Below the pieces are notes generated by a model, which was not told where the DNA came from, ran no database searches, and was given only the letters and a program-made list of their open reading frames with translations. A stretch of DNA of 64,000 nucleotides from Celoporthe dispersa (taxonomy: Eukaryota; Ascomycota; Sordariomycetes; Diaporthales; Cryphonectriaceae), in NCBI GenBank assembly GCA_016584495.1, contig WAID01000001.1, positions 2,604,001-2,668,000 of the forward strand, read 5' to 3'. Both the position numbers and the translations under genes were made by a program. This document shows positions 35,887-47,800 of the stretch, one piece after another; the stretch's first letter is position 1, and each line of letters starts with the position of its first letter.

Positions 35887-38274
35887 CTTGGGTGGATCTG
35901 CAGCTATTGTAGAGACTTCAAGATTGAGAAAGAGGGGGTATCAATGTGACAAGTGAGGCTCAGGGTATGGCGTGAGCAGAGGAGAAGCCCGGAAACATGA
36001 GAGGAAAAAAAGCTGGGGAGGCTTGGAAAACTGGCGATGATCTGGCAGGCAGTAGAGGCAGCTGCTCTGGAGATTTCTAGGCGCTTCCACGAGCCTTCTG
36101 CAGTCACTAACTTCTTAGCTGCAGGGTGCGGGGCAGCCTCGAGCTGGACAACCCCTGTCCCATGTCCGGAGCTTGGACCCTCTTGCTGGCCAGGGGTGCC
36201 AGGGTTGGCTCACCATGATGCAGAACTCACACCATCCATCAACTCTTGTCTTCCACTGACAGTCACTGCTGTTGAGGATATGTTGTCAAGGACTCTGCAG
36301 TCTATATTATGCTTTTCCTCTGCATATATACTCTGTGATTCAGGTCACAGCACCTGGCAGCTGATCCTGCTACACATCCTTTGTGCTTTCACCTGGGTGC
36401 AATCATGGCTGAGAGTGGGCAGTTGTTCATCCCGAATCTCTTTGTCTTTCTATTAGGCTTGCAAATATCAAGTCATCTCTGAGATGTTGTTTTTTTTTCT
36501 TCTTTCTTTCTTCTTCCTTCTTCCTTCCTGGTGTCAAATAGAAACATGAACCCTTCACCTGCCTCAGATATGGGTTACAGCTCAAGAGCCAAACAGACTT
36601 GGACATCTTGCAGCATTGAATATTAACATGAAATGTTCCTTCAAAATAGAAGTATTAGTAGCTGCTTTACAATAGCTCAAGATATCAAGATCTGTATTAG
36701 GAAGAAGACGGTGAGGAGTAGCTACTAGAGCAATAGACCTCAGTAGAGAACCCCAAATGCATAGCAGCCGTTGGGTTTCTTTCCTCCGCTGCACTTTGTC
36801 CAGTAGGTCTGGTAGACCACCATGTCGCTGTAAGAGTACTAATTTGCAATCCCATCAGGTAATTATGATGAGGTTACAGATGAGAATAGAGACCAAACTC
36901 ATGGTATAACGGTTCAGAGCCTCGGAACAAAATACTTTGAGATGACTGCCTTGGGGCTGCGAGTGTGGTTCCAGGAAGATGGCTGGGCCAAAAGAAGAAT
37001 CTGCCACAATAATACTTTCTAGTCATCAATTCATGTGCATACGCCTTATTCTACAAGTTTCAAACCTCTTTTGCGGGATCATCTCTCACATGAGTGCCGT
37101 CAACCTGTCTCCGGCCACCGCTCATGGTACGCTTCATGCCTCGTTGCTGGCAGCAGCCTTGTGTTCAAGCACAAATACACTGGGAACTCCAGCAGCCTCG
37201 ATCAGGTTAAATCACGAATACGCTGTATCCTCAAAAGCAGCTACTGCCCTTCTGTCGTTAGGTTGTGTCCATTCTCAAATGGAGGAGCCTGTCCGAGGCC
37301 AAGTCCTCAAGCCCTAACCCTGAGAGTTAACCTCTAAAACCTTCAGGGACAGTTTTCTCGACCTGCCCCCGTGAACCCAGGTCAGGAGCGCCCTTTTCGG
37401 CTCACGACCATGTCACCACCATGTGGGAAGTGAGTGATCTAGTCATTTCAGACTACAGCCAGAGAGAGAGAGAGGTCTTCAGGGCATGAGCCTGGAGTGT
37501 TGCCAGCCAAGGTGACATGTGCACCACCACGTGACGGCTGTTGCCTGAAGTGACGAGTACCCGATCTCCCAACGTTGGGGGGACCCGCTTGCTGCGCATC
37601 AAAGTCGCCGGCTAACCTACACCGAAAACACGTCTTATCTTTCTCTCTCTCTCTTTCTCCCCCTCCCCCTGCGCATCAGCCGACGACGACAACAGAGAAC
37701 AGGACCCTCAAGGACTGGACTGGACTGGCGGGTGACACCGTTTCGACGTGCCGCCGGCGCCCTGCATATGCACACCCTCAGCTCCCAGCACCTAAGGGCC
37801 TGGAAGCCCTGAGCCCAGCCATCGACCACCAGAGCGAGAGCCAGGGGGACTTCACGTCACACCTCGGAGCTCGCTTAGCACTAGGTTCTCAAAGGTGCCG
37901 CAAGGCCCAGCTCTCAGCTGCTACGCGTCGTGTCGTACGGCTCTCATCTTGCGTCCCTGGGCACGGAACTACCGCGACTTCGACGCACCGCTGCTCCTCC
38001 AGCCATCACACAGCGCCCTCCTGTGCTTGTGCCTCGGGTGCGGCCGGGAAAGTGTGACGAAACGCCTGCTGTACTCCCGGAGACCGCATCATCGCTGCGC
38101 TGGCAGAGGCTAGACGGGGTCCCTGTGCGACCGAGCCCACCTGGGTAAGCCTCATTTCGCCTCAGGTAACATTCGTCGCGCCGGGCCTGGTCCCCCTCTT
38201 CTCGTGAAGCTCAGCTCGAGCCCTCCCTCCCCACGCTTAGCTGAGGAGAGCAGGAGGACAGGAACGGGCCCAGG
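35887..38274. other. Intergenic region, divergent promoters
   Basis: About 2.4 kb between the divergent STI1 and disordered-protein genes. It includes a T-rich tract at 36489-36528 and (AG)n/(CT)n runs near 37460 and 37640. I looked for an XLF-type head domain just upstream of 38275 in all plus-strand frames and did not see one. Possible leader splice signals (GGTAAGCC and CTCAGGTAAC) occur at 38143-38168. No supportable gene. Confidence 0.4.
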
Positions 38275-39213
38275 ATGGCACCACCGGCAGAGGAGAAGCG
38301 TGCCACCGCATCTGACGACGCGACAACGGAGTCAGGCGGAAGCGACTTCGATGCCGGTTCCCGACCGCCCGCCCGCCGTCGTACTGCCAGATCATCAGCA
38401 CAGAAGGCCAAGGGGCCGGCGGTAGATTCATCTCGGGCCGGAGGCGGCGACGGGTCAGAGACGGCTTCGGCCTCAGAGGCTGACGTGCCGAAAAAGAAGC
38501 TTCCTGTGCGATCAAGAGACGAGGGCCGCGACGAGGAGGGCGATGAGACTGCTTCGCCATCGCCGTCACCTCGTAAGAAATCCAAGGCGGATCTGGAGAA
38601 GGCACCGGCGGAGGATAGTGATGCGACTGCCTCGCCTTCGCCCTCGCCGTCTCCGAAGAGACCGCAGACGGGCTCTAGGAAGGCTGTTACACATGGCAGC
38701 GAGGCAGAAGCCTCGCCTCCACCTACGAAGTCTAAAGCGGCTGGTAGTAACGACGAGTCTACTTCCTCGCCACGGCCATCCCCGTCTCCGCGACCATCGC
38801 CGTCACCCTCATCAGCCCGTTCCCCTTCCCCTCTTCCATCCCGCTCACCCTCGCCAGAGCCCGTCTCCTCCACACCAAAGAAAAAGGGAGGCCTTGGCCG
38901 TCTCGGCGGTGTCAAGAAGGCCGAGGCAGCCAAGGAGAGAACCCCGCCCTCACCAGCGACAAACAGCCCGTCGTCCAAGCCTAGGATTGGTAGACTCGGC
39001 GCTATAGGGCGGAAGGCAAGAGGCGACGGCCCGTCTCAGGCAGAGAGACGATCGTCTCCTGCGCCTGTGGTCAGCAGCCCGGGAGAGGCGATCGCCGAGG
39101 AGAGGAGGGAGGAGACTGTGGAGGAGAGGGCAGACCGGCGGCGGGCCGAGCTGAAGGAGGAGCTCGACAGGAAGGCCGCTATGGGCCCGGCCAAGAAGAA
39201 ACGGAGGCTCTGA
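38275..39213 (+). CDS. Disordered charged protein, possibly an orphan XLF-type tail
   Basis: A single-exon frame of 312 aa with an ATG start. It is almost wholly disordered: Ser/Pro repeats (SPSPSP, SRSPSPEP), acidic Glu/Asp patches and Lys/Arg clusters, and no folded domain. Two related motifs, GGLGRLGGVKK (near residue 208) and PRIGRLGAIGRK (near 239), and the ending RRAELKEELDRK followed by PAKKKRRL resemble, from memory, the C-terminal tails of fungal XLF/Nej1 end-joining proteins. In that family the basic tip binds Ku. The globular XLF head that should precede such a tail is not visible upstream. Alternatives are a nucleolar or SR-like nuclear protein. Nuclear location is likely from the basic clusters. 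The gene call is moderate; the family call is tentative. Confidence 0.55.
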   Translation: MAPPAEEKRATASDDATTESGGSDFDAGSRPPARRRTARSSAQKAKGPAVDSSRAGGGDGSETASASEADVPKKKLPVRSRDEGRDEEGDETASPSPSPRKKSKADLEKAPAEDSDATASPSPSPSPKRPQTGSRKAVTHGSEAEASPPPTKSKAAGSNDESTSSPRPSPSPRPSPSPSSARSPSPLPSRSPSPEPVSSTPKKKGGLGRLGGVKKAEAAKERTPPSPATNSPSSKPRIGRLGAIGRKARGDGPSQAERRSSPAPVVSSPGEAIAEERREETVEERADRRRAELKEELDRKAAMGPAKKKRRL

Positions 39214-39412
39214 GGCTTGTGGAGAGCAAGCTCGACTCTGCCTGTCGTGCCCTGCACAAATTCGAAGCTACGACTAGCAGTGTGCACATGATTTGATGAA
39301 CAGCCTGGATCGCAATGGCATTAAATATCTACATTATGAAGAACACCTAATCAGCGAACGCTAAGGTGCTGCTGATGGTCGAGTAAAATTTATCAATTCT
39401 CGAAAGCCCAGC

Positions 39413-41854
39413 TCAGTTCGTCCCCAGCAGGCTGCCCGTGCAGTTGACGTCCAGGGTCGAGTTGTCCATGTTCAGGCAGTAGGCATCATCAGTACCCTCC
39501 GGGCTGAGGACGCTGATGTTGGACGCCACAACGTCCTTGCACACATTGGTGCTTGAGCAGAGGAAGGCGGCGATGTCCGGCTCGTACTTTGTGCTGGTCA
39601 GGCCGTAAAGGTTCTTGATGGTGACGTTGGTGATGGTCAGGGGGCTGGGGTACTCGAGGCACAGGGTGATGTTGCTCTGGCCGTAGCACTGGGTGATCTC
39701 GATGGCATAGTCGACATTGTCGATGTACATGCCGTCGTACGTGATGTTGTTGACGTGGCCGTCACCGCCGCCGCCTTGCAGGTCGCCCGACAGAGCCGAG
39801 GGCGTGTTGGGCCAGACCTTGATGCGGGCGCCATCGGAGGCGTTGTGCATGCTGATGTTGGTCACGTAGACGTTCTCGACAATGTCGTACTCGCCGACGT
39901 ACTGGCCCAGAGAGCCAACCGAGATGCCGTGCGAGCCGTTGCACCAGAGCGACTCGACCAGGATGTTGGTGGAGTTGGGCTTGAAGGAGACGCAGTCTTT
40001 GGCGGAGAGGAGAGTGAGAGAGGAGTCAGCGGGAGATGTGTGTGGCCCTGAGGGCGGGCGGGTCATGGCAGCTTCTCGGGTGGGAGGGGAAGGCCTCGAT
40101 CTCGGCGTGAGAAGATGGGCTGAGCCAGTCTCGGCTCATGGTGGTGGAGAACTCCCATAAAGAAGAGGAAGGAGTGCCGAGAGGGGAGGTAGAGGTCAGG
40201 GGGGAAATGGGAAACGGGGGCATCGCGGGGTGTCCAACTCACCGTCACCGTTGTTGATCACAGAGTCCATGATGGTGATGTCAGTGGAACGGTACGTGTC
40301 CCACCCATCCGTGTTCTTTGCAACATTGGAACTCTTTGAGTAACCAGAGATATCGAACTTGTTGAAGACCACATTGGTGGAGTTCGCAAGGAACGTGTAG
40401 TACTCTGGCGAGTATCTCAGGACAAGGTCCGACAGAATACTGTTGTTCAACCCGTCGATACCGATGCTATAATAAGAAAAAAGCCGAATGGTCAGCTCGG
40501 AAATGCTCCGTCCACAAGAACACTTTGTCATATCGTCAAGACTTTGTGGAATAGTGCAACTTACAGGACGGGTCGGAGGATATACTCGTCCTCTGCGTAG
40601 AGGTCATACCACACCTGGCCGCTGCCATCCAGGGTACCGCCTAGTGAAACAGTCGTCAGTCCTCACAAGTCTATGCATAAAGATGTGTTATGCAACAGCG
40701 GGATCCCCTTTCTTTTTCTTTTCTGCTCTCTCTCCTTTCTTCTTTCGGATAGTAGGTTTCGAGAGACGTGTGACTGTGTCGCCAGGGACCACTGCGCACA
40801 GAGCTGGCGTGACACAGCGGAACCGGAGCATTTTTTTTCACGGCTGGGTGCCGCTGGCCACCATGAACTGCAGTACGCCTTGTGATAGGGCCATCTTGTG
40901 CTCGCCAATCTGGTCTCTCTGTGGGGTAGGGCCACCCAAGCCCCCCTCACGGCTGGAGAGAGCATGTACTACGTCCCCATCAAAATCGTACGTGCATGTC
41001 ACATCTGACAAGTACGCGCCCTGACGGGACAAACGATTCACAGCGACGGCCTGGCGTCGAAAACATATGGCCGTAAAATCGGCACTGTGTTCCAAAAAGA
41101 AAAGTCACAGGCTGGGCCGGGGCCTGGCTGGGACTAGGGACACAATCCCTCCATAAGACGTAGAAAAAGTAACCTACCTCCATAGATGAAGACGTCGTCT
41201 CCTCCAAGCTTGAAGAAACTCGTCACGTTCTGAAAGACGAACTGGAATGAGTTTGCCTGCCAGTAATCTGTGTCGTCGGTGAACTTGATAGTTCCCTGGA
41301 TATCTACATCAGGCTGCAGGTCAGCATTGCAGCCCACAAGCAACGTGTGCAGAACACAACGCGGTCATCCCAGCACAGGCGCCTACCCCTTGAAACCCCC
41401 AAGAGGCTAAACGGGAGGGAGAATGAGGGAGGAGGTGGGGACTAAGACTTCCACGTCGTGATGCCTAGTATCTCGCGCCCCGGGAGTACAACCAGGAGGT
41501 ATGTATCACACGGGAGTGGTCTGCTGGGAAAATGAGGGAGGAGAAGAGCTCACCAATGTCGATATGCCTCAGGAACGTCCAGTCCATAGCAGTGCCGATG
41601 GTGTAGGTTGTGTTCTTGGCGAACAGCACATGGCCACCATTGTTGCACTCGTGATAGGCGGACAGGATGAAGGCTGAGTCGTCCGAACCGTTCCCGTGCG
41701 TCTTGACGGTACAGAACTTGGTTCGGGCTGGTGGATCCGGCACAGGCAGCCTGGGGTGCCTGGGCGACGGTGCGATGTGAGGCCGTGGCGAATAGGGAGA
41801 TCTCACGGCGCTGGCCACGGAGGCCAGCAGTGCAGCGCACACCGAGAATTTCAT
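39413..41854 (-). CDS. Secreted exopolygalacturonase, GH28 family
   Basis: Five exons on the minus strand: 41854-41554, 41303-41178, 40640-40565, 40466-40243 and 39996-39413; 436 aa with all phases matching. A signal peptide (MKFSVCAALLASVASA) is followed by the right-handed beta-helix. GH28 active-site motifs are all present: NTDGWD near residue 219, GDDC near 242, the His in NGSHGISVGS near 264 and RIKVW near 296. These supply the three Asp, the His and the Arg/Lys of the inverting hydrolase. Sequence such as GTLDGSGQVWYD and VSFKPNSTNI matches exo-acting fungal enzymes, which release galacturonate from pectin chain ends. There are many Asn-glycosylation sites. The introns are long for a fungus (250, 537, 98 and 246 bp). 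Carbon-source control is likely for such enzymes but no site was proven. Confidence 0.92.
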
Positions 41855-44800
41855 CTTGATGGGAGTTTGTGGCGCGTGTCGGGCTGGCTGTCGCACTTGG
41901 AGGGGCGCGCAGACCAGTATTGCGAAGGGGAAGGAGGTGGTTCGCTGGTCAGGCAGGACCTCTCAGGCTTAGTTGATGTGTCGGCACCGGTGAGGCTCGA
42001 CTGACAACTCCGCTTCCTGTAGTCTGTGATGACGACAGCCGACAACGTGTAACCCTTTCTCTGTCTGTCTGTGAGAGAGAGGAGACTGAACAAAAGAGGT
42101 GATCCGGCTTCCGTGCACGAGCGTTCGACTTCATGGTCGTCGACAGGACCCTACAGCCGTTATAAGCTTCGAGAGCTCGGCCAGGGCCCCAAGGTCAGCC
42201 TTTCCCATGTCTGGCGGATTGACGAATGATGTGTTTTTCCAGCTGACGCGGTGAGTGTGCAGACCAACATGCCTTTCTCCGCATCTTCTGCAATCTCCTT
42301 TCCGGGTTGCCGTCGGTGTGGAGCATCTAAATTTCAGGGGCCATCACGCCCCTGGGATAATCCGCATCTTCCTGCATATACTGAAGAGCGTGTCTAGGCG
42401 AGGATAGAGAAGCCATTGCCATCCTGCGTCCTCTCACAAACTGCAGAATGATAGAGAGATGTGCTTACTGTCGCAGCTGATGGCTGGTCTCGGCTCCATA
42501 CCGACCGAACCAGCCGCTGGGTGCTTGGTGAGGTCTCATCAGTGTGACCTTGAGAGCCTTGGTTGCAACACTGTAGTCAAGTGTGGGGGATACAGGGAAT
42601 CGCCACAGGGCCGCCCCAGAGGAAACAAAAGACAGGCCAGGGGTGGCTGATGGCTGATGAACTCGATTGGCGGGGCCATATTTTCCGGGCCTAAGAGTTA
42701 GGTTAGGCAGTGTCGGGGTTATCGTCAGCCGCTTTACAGGGCCAGTCCCCCTCTTTCGAAGCCAATAGCCTTGGGCGTTTGTCAAGTGGGATGGATGGCC
42801 TTTGGCTGAGAGAGGACAAGCTTGAGTGGAACGCCCTGCCGCGCTGCCGGTCTGCCGTTGAAGAATGTGGAGAGCTCATACAGCCTTACCAGAAGCTCGT
42901 CGTCACACCCTCGCAATCCATTGAGACCTGGCCTGAGACTAATAACAGATGATGCGTCGTGGAGCAGGGAATCGCATCCAAGGGAACTGCGAGGGCTGAG
43001 ATGAAAGGTTCGCTATTTCTCCGAACTGAAGGCGCGACAGTATGCTAGCCTCGGGGGTGCATGCATGCAGCGCATCTGGATGGATAGATGATTGATTTGA
43101 GTCCGTGATAATCCAGTGAAAGATGACAGCGGATTGTAGGATCAAATATTGTGCATGCATCAGGCACTTCTGGTTTTCATGCCACATAGCTCCTGCCATC
43201 AAGGCGGGTCAGGTGACTAGAGAAGAGATAGATGGAATCGAAGGGAGGAAGGAACAAGTGGGAGATGGAAAGGCTGCGGGGTAACGGGAGGGAGGTGGAG
43301 GGGGGGGGTGCAGACCAAGGCGGGTAAAGGCTGAGAGGCCTTCCGCGCAGCAGCAGCAATCCGCCTCCGCCAAAGACGCTGTTCTTTTGGTGGAAGCTTG
43401 GAGGTCAAGTACTGGATGCAGCCTCCAGAAAGGGGCTTTTTTTTTTTTTTTTGGAAACGCGAATTATTGGATTCCTGAGGAGAACAAGAATGGAAGAAAG
43501 AGAGGACAAAGGTATGTCAGGAAAGAGAATCAACACTTAGCACACGACTCACGACGGAAAGATCGCCAGCCCGGTTGTCTAGCAATTGAAAACCATCCAT
43601 CTCGTCCCTAAAGCAGACAACTTTCATCGCCAGACAACCAAGACCACTAAGCAGCACAGCGACGCCTCTAGTATTCAGGTATCAGCAGCAGCAGGAGCCC
43701 TCGTTCGGCACGGCTGTCGGCTGCAAGAAGCGAGAGAGATGTTGCAACAGCTCCGCCTCTTCTCGCTCATGCCTGTGAGCGCCCGATATTGTTTTCCATG
43801 ATCTTTCTTGCCGATCGTATGGTCTTTTGTATAATGTCGAGAAGTCTTGTGTCGTGCAGGATCGGAGTCAAACCGTTCGAGGTGGTAGTACTAAATGTTG
43901 CTATCCGCTGAAGCTTCAGTATCCCTCCTGTCAATGCGGGGCGCCGACCTTCACAGAAGTAATGTACAGGCCACAGATCACTTACAATGAATGGGGTGTT
44001 GGTCGCCTCTTTTGAGGGTTGTGCCAGGCTCAAGAATCGATCCATCGCGTGTACGAAGGAGCGATTGTTTGGTCGTCCTCGGGTCTGGCAGTGGATTGAG
44101 ACGGAAGGATGAACGGTCGCAGGGCGGCCACAGGGTTTGGAGAAACATTCTGCTGGGTGATGAACAGCCTTATAGGCTGCTGGGGGTCAGACACCCTGCG
44201 AGCAGCTCGAGTATTGTCGGGTTTTCGCCTCTGCTTTCGCTCGACCAGACCTGACTTCTTGTCGTGTTGGCAGTGATTCCATCCTGCAACCAAACTTGGA
44301 TACTGGGTCAAATAGGCATAGCATGTATCCATTTTCCAAATATGGCAAGTTCTTTGCATCGAAAACAACTGATTTCGATACTTACGTGTATCCAATGGTT
44401 CGCCATGGGATTCTTCAGAGTGGAGTGACAACTCACTCATGGCCTGTTCTCCAGCTCAGCGCCCCAACTCGGTGAATGTTATAGGAATGATCACCAGGTC
44501 AGATTTAACACGACGGCACAATCGAAGCATGAATAAAGTATTAAAAACGCTGATCGATATTATCAGCTTTCAATGCCTGTAATTGAATTCAGCAAATATA
44601 TGGTCCAGCTTTGATAGCCTGCGGAGACGGATTTCGGCCAGCGCGGTCTGGGGATCACTGTGGTACCGAGTGAGGGCTGACACTTGGTGGGCATACAACA
44701 GGCTGTGGTAGGCTGACCACACTGAATTTCAGGAGGGTTCTAGAGCGTGTATGGTGCAGATGCAGGCCAAGAGGCGTCGGAAGACTAGGCGAGCAATACT

Positions 44801-47800
44801 GGAGGACACTGCTATGCTCTCCAGGCTACCCAAGCACGAAACCTATTCCACTTGTTGTCGATGTCTATATAATTCAAATCCAACCGGTACATGATGAGAA
44901 TATCCAGTAATTATCGCAGATGGGATTTTCTATTGCTCGGGAAAATGGACTAGTGCACGCTTCTCCAGTCTTCTGAAGGTGGCTGACCAGGTAATCCGGA
45001 AGTCCTTTTGTTGGGCAAACATTGGCTATCGTGATCGTCGCCCCTAGGATCTCGTCCCCGTCCTCCCGAGGTTCGATAGTCTCATGCAGTTCAGGCCGGT
45101 GACCTACCAAAGGTATACAAGTGTATTGATACATCGAGGAACCTCACAAGTGACGGGGTCTGCCGCCTCCCAGCCGGGCAGCGCTGTAGCAGGGTGAGCT
45201 CACCGCGCGGCTTAGGGGTAAACGACAGGGCTGTCGCAGCCTCAGAAAAACGCTGAGAAGCCCGGAACGATTCTCAAGGCCACACACCAATCTCAAGCTG
45301 GTCTTCATCTGGAACAGTGTGTTAGCTGCCACGTCACCTCATATGCATGCAACCGTCGCTGCGCCCATTACCGCGGCCTCGAGAGTCAGGCACAATTCGA
45401 GCACCATCTGTTCCTCATTTGACTGATCGCACTCCACTCGTCGCTATGCGTCGAGGCGAGGCCGGGGGCACTCTGGACCTACAAGGGACCCCTTCCCCTA
45501 CACATGAGAAGTGATGTGCCCCCTCTCTCAGCGTTGCACTTCTTTCCGTAAGGGGAACTTGTCTCACTACACGACCGTCATTGCTCTGTCATTTCTCAAC
45601 AAAAATTTGGCCAGACGATGTCTCGCGGGACAGGACCTTGGTCAATCCGCCAGCCACCCCATTCAAAAGCAATATGGTCGGTTTATGTACAAGGAGGATT
45701 TTTCTGGCGCTGCCGCACAGGCTAGTTGACAGTCTGCAGATCTTGACAACCCGAGAACGAAGAAATAAGATTCCTTCCAGCATCCGGAAGATTTCCGGGA
45801 GAAGCAGTAACTACACTAGTCGGCGGTCCAGCCCTCGTGTCGCAGAACATGTGGCTGCAGATGTTAGCTTTGGCGTTTTCTGTCGACGAGGCTGGTGCCG
45901 GATCCGCGATGTATAGCCGTGGTATTCGCGCGGACGATCAGCCAACCAGCTCAAGCCGGTGCCAATCCGCTACAGTCGCCTCAAAGATCGCGATAATACT
46001 TTGCTATTGGGTATTTGCTGTTGTTGATGACACTGATCATATCAGAACCGATCCCTTCCTCCGAAAATCCCAAGTGATACTGATTGAGGTGCTACCTAAG
46101 TAGGTAGTGCCAATGAATCAATCAGCCTCTTACAGGACAGGCCTGATATAGACACTTTGAGGTCCAGGCAGACCATGTTCCAAAGGGTCCTCTTGCGACG
46201 TCATGAACAGATTAGGACCCTGTCTAAATGTGGTCTGATTTTCGGTAGTTTCCCCGCCTGATGCGATCCTCGGATCAAGAGCTACTCGAGACGGGCGGCC
46301 GCGGCTTAACGGGTCCGGTTAGGCTGTTGACCGTCGCTGGCAGCTCTTAGACATGCGCAACATGCGTTCGTTAATATACCCTGCATGATCAAGCTTCTCC
46401 GCGGCCACCCGTGCCGTCGTCGCTCTCGCATTAGAGACGCGGGAAAAAAAACTGGGCTCCAGCCCCAGGATCGACCGTTTACTGGCTGTCACGCTGTGTG
46501 GCATTCCTTTGTTTTTCAGGACAAGGGTCTGGACAGCTGTGGTGGTGGAGGGTGGATGCAACCTCTCGATATTGTGGTGGGGCCTGTGTCCCGAGCTCAG
46601 AAGAAGCACGGCTGAGCGGCTGCGTTCGCTGCAACATGCTGACATGGGAGTTCAGGCCATGCTTCCCAGGTCGACAGGGGTCGTGCTCGTTGGGAACCTC
46701 TTGCTTTTCCACTAGGATCTCAGAGACACCGAATTAATGGAGCTTCTTTACCCTTCCCTCAAAATCGTGAGTTTACCTTGTACCTACTGCAGCCGTTTGC
46801 AAACCCACAAGCCCAAGGTCATCTTCATGGATAGACAGCCTTTCAACGCCTAGCCAAGGACTGCAGCAACAGCTTACTGTGCTGGCGACTAGGAAAATTA
46901 ATCGGTACGTTGCATCCTTCCTACCCATCCACAGAGCCAAGCCCCTACTCTCGGTACTACCATACACACAAATGCTTCTGTCCTTGTGCACAGATCGCAA
47001 TACGCACTCTCGACTCAGGCAGAAAAAGTGATTTGTAACAAATGATCTGCAGATCCACCCTGTGAGCCGGGTTGACGGAGCGCTCAGCACAAATCTCGAC
47101 CTCTAAGAACGCCTCTGTCCATCCTATGTCCTCAAAGCGCAGTAGATCAACCGCCGGGGAAAAGCCAATGCATGGATCGGCCCATGTCCCCAGGGTGCGT
47201 CGCTGTGGACCACGTTACTGAGGAAAAAAACCCTAATTTTTCCCGATGCATTAGTGTGGTGGAGAGTATCTATCCTCCTGGTTTGCACAAATAAAGAAGC
47301 TGATCACCGAGAACGACACAGACAACCGTGCGACCGACCTAGACTAGCAGCTGCAGCGAGGGCGGCGGCGGCTTGACGAACCAGCATCGCTTCATACCCA
47401 ACCCTGGTACCAAGCATGTACTCAAATGACGTGGGGATTTCTCAAGCCTTAATGAGTCGACACCCCGGGGCACACAATATGTTGGACGGATATAGTTGAG
47501 TTGGCCTTCTATACCTCGTCTGGCTTCCCTGCCCCTGGGATGTGCCACAACATTGAAGCATGCAGTTTCCTTCTTCAGAACTCCTTCTGTTACGGCTGCA
47601 CTACACCGGCCGTCGTGCCAGCTGTAGTCAGCCAGACCTCGAAACACTGGACAACAGAGACCAAACGCAGGATACTAGATCGAGTTCGCCATACTCAGCT
47701 CTCACAGCAGCAGAGGCAACACAGCACTATTTTTGACAGCCTAGTACCACAAAAAGGCGGTGAGGTTCTGCGCTGCCCCTTGAGAAACGACAGAAAGTCT

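Noticed and set aside
34027..35949. 640-codon plus-strand open frame opposite STI1
   Set aside because: It is the antisense shadow of a GC-rich third-position gene. It is Leu/Val/Gly-rich without a fold, while the minus strand gives complete STI1 with correct introns.
45061..45085. GGTTCGATAG resembling a tRNA B-box
   Set aside because: No A-box or cloverleaf could be drawn around it. Treated as chance.
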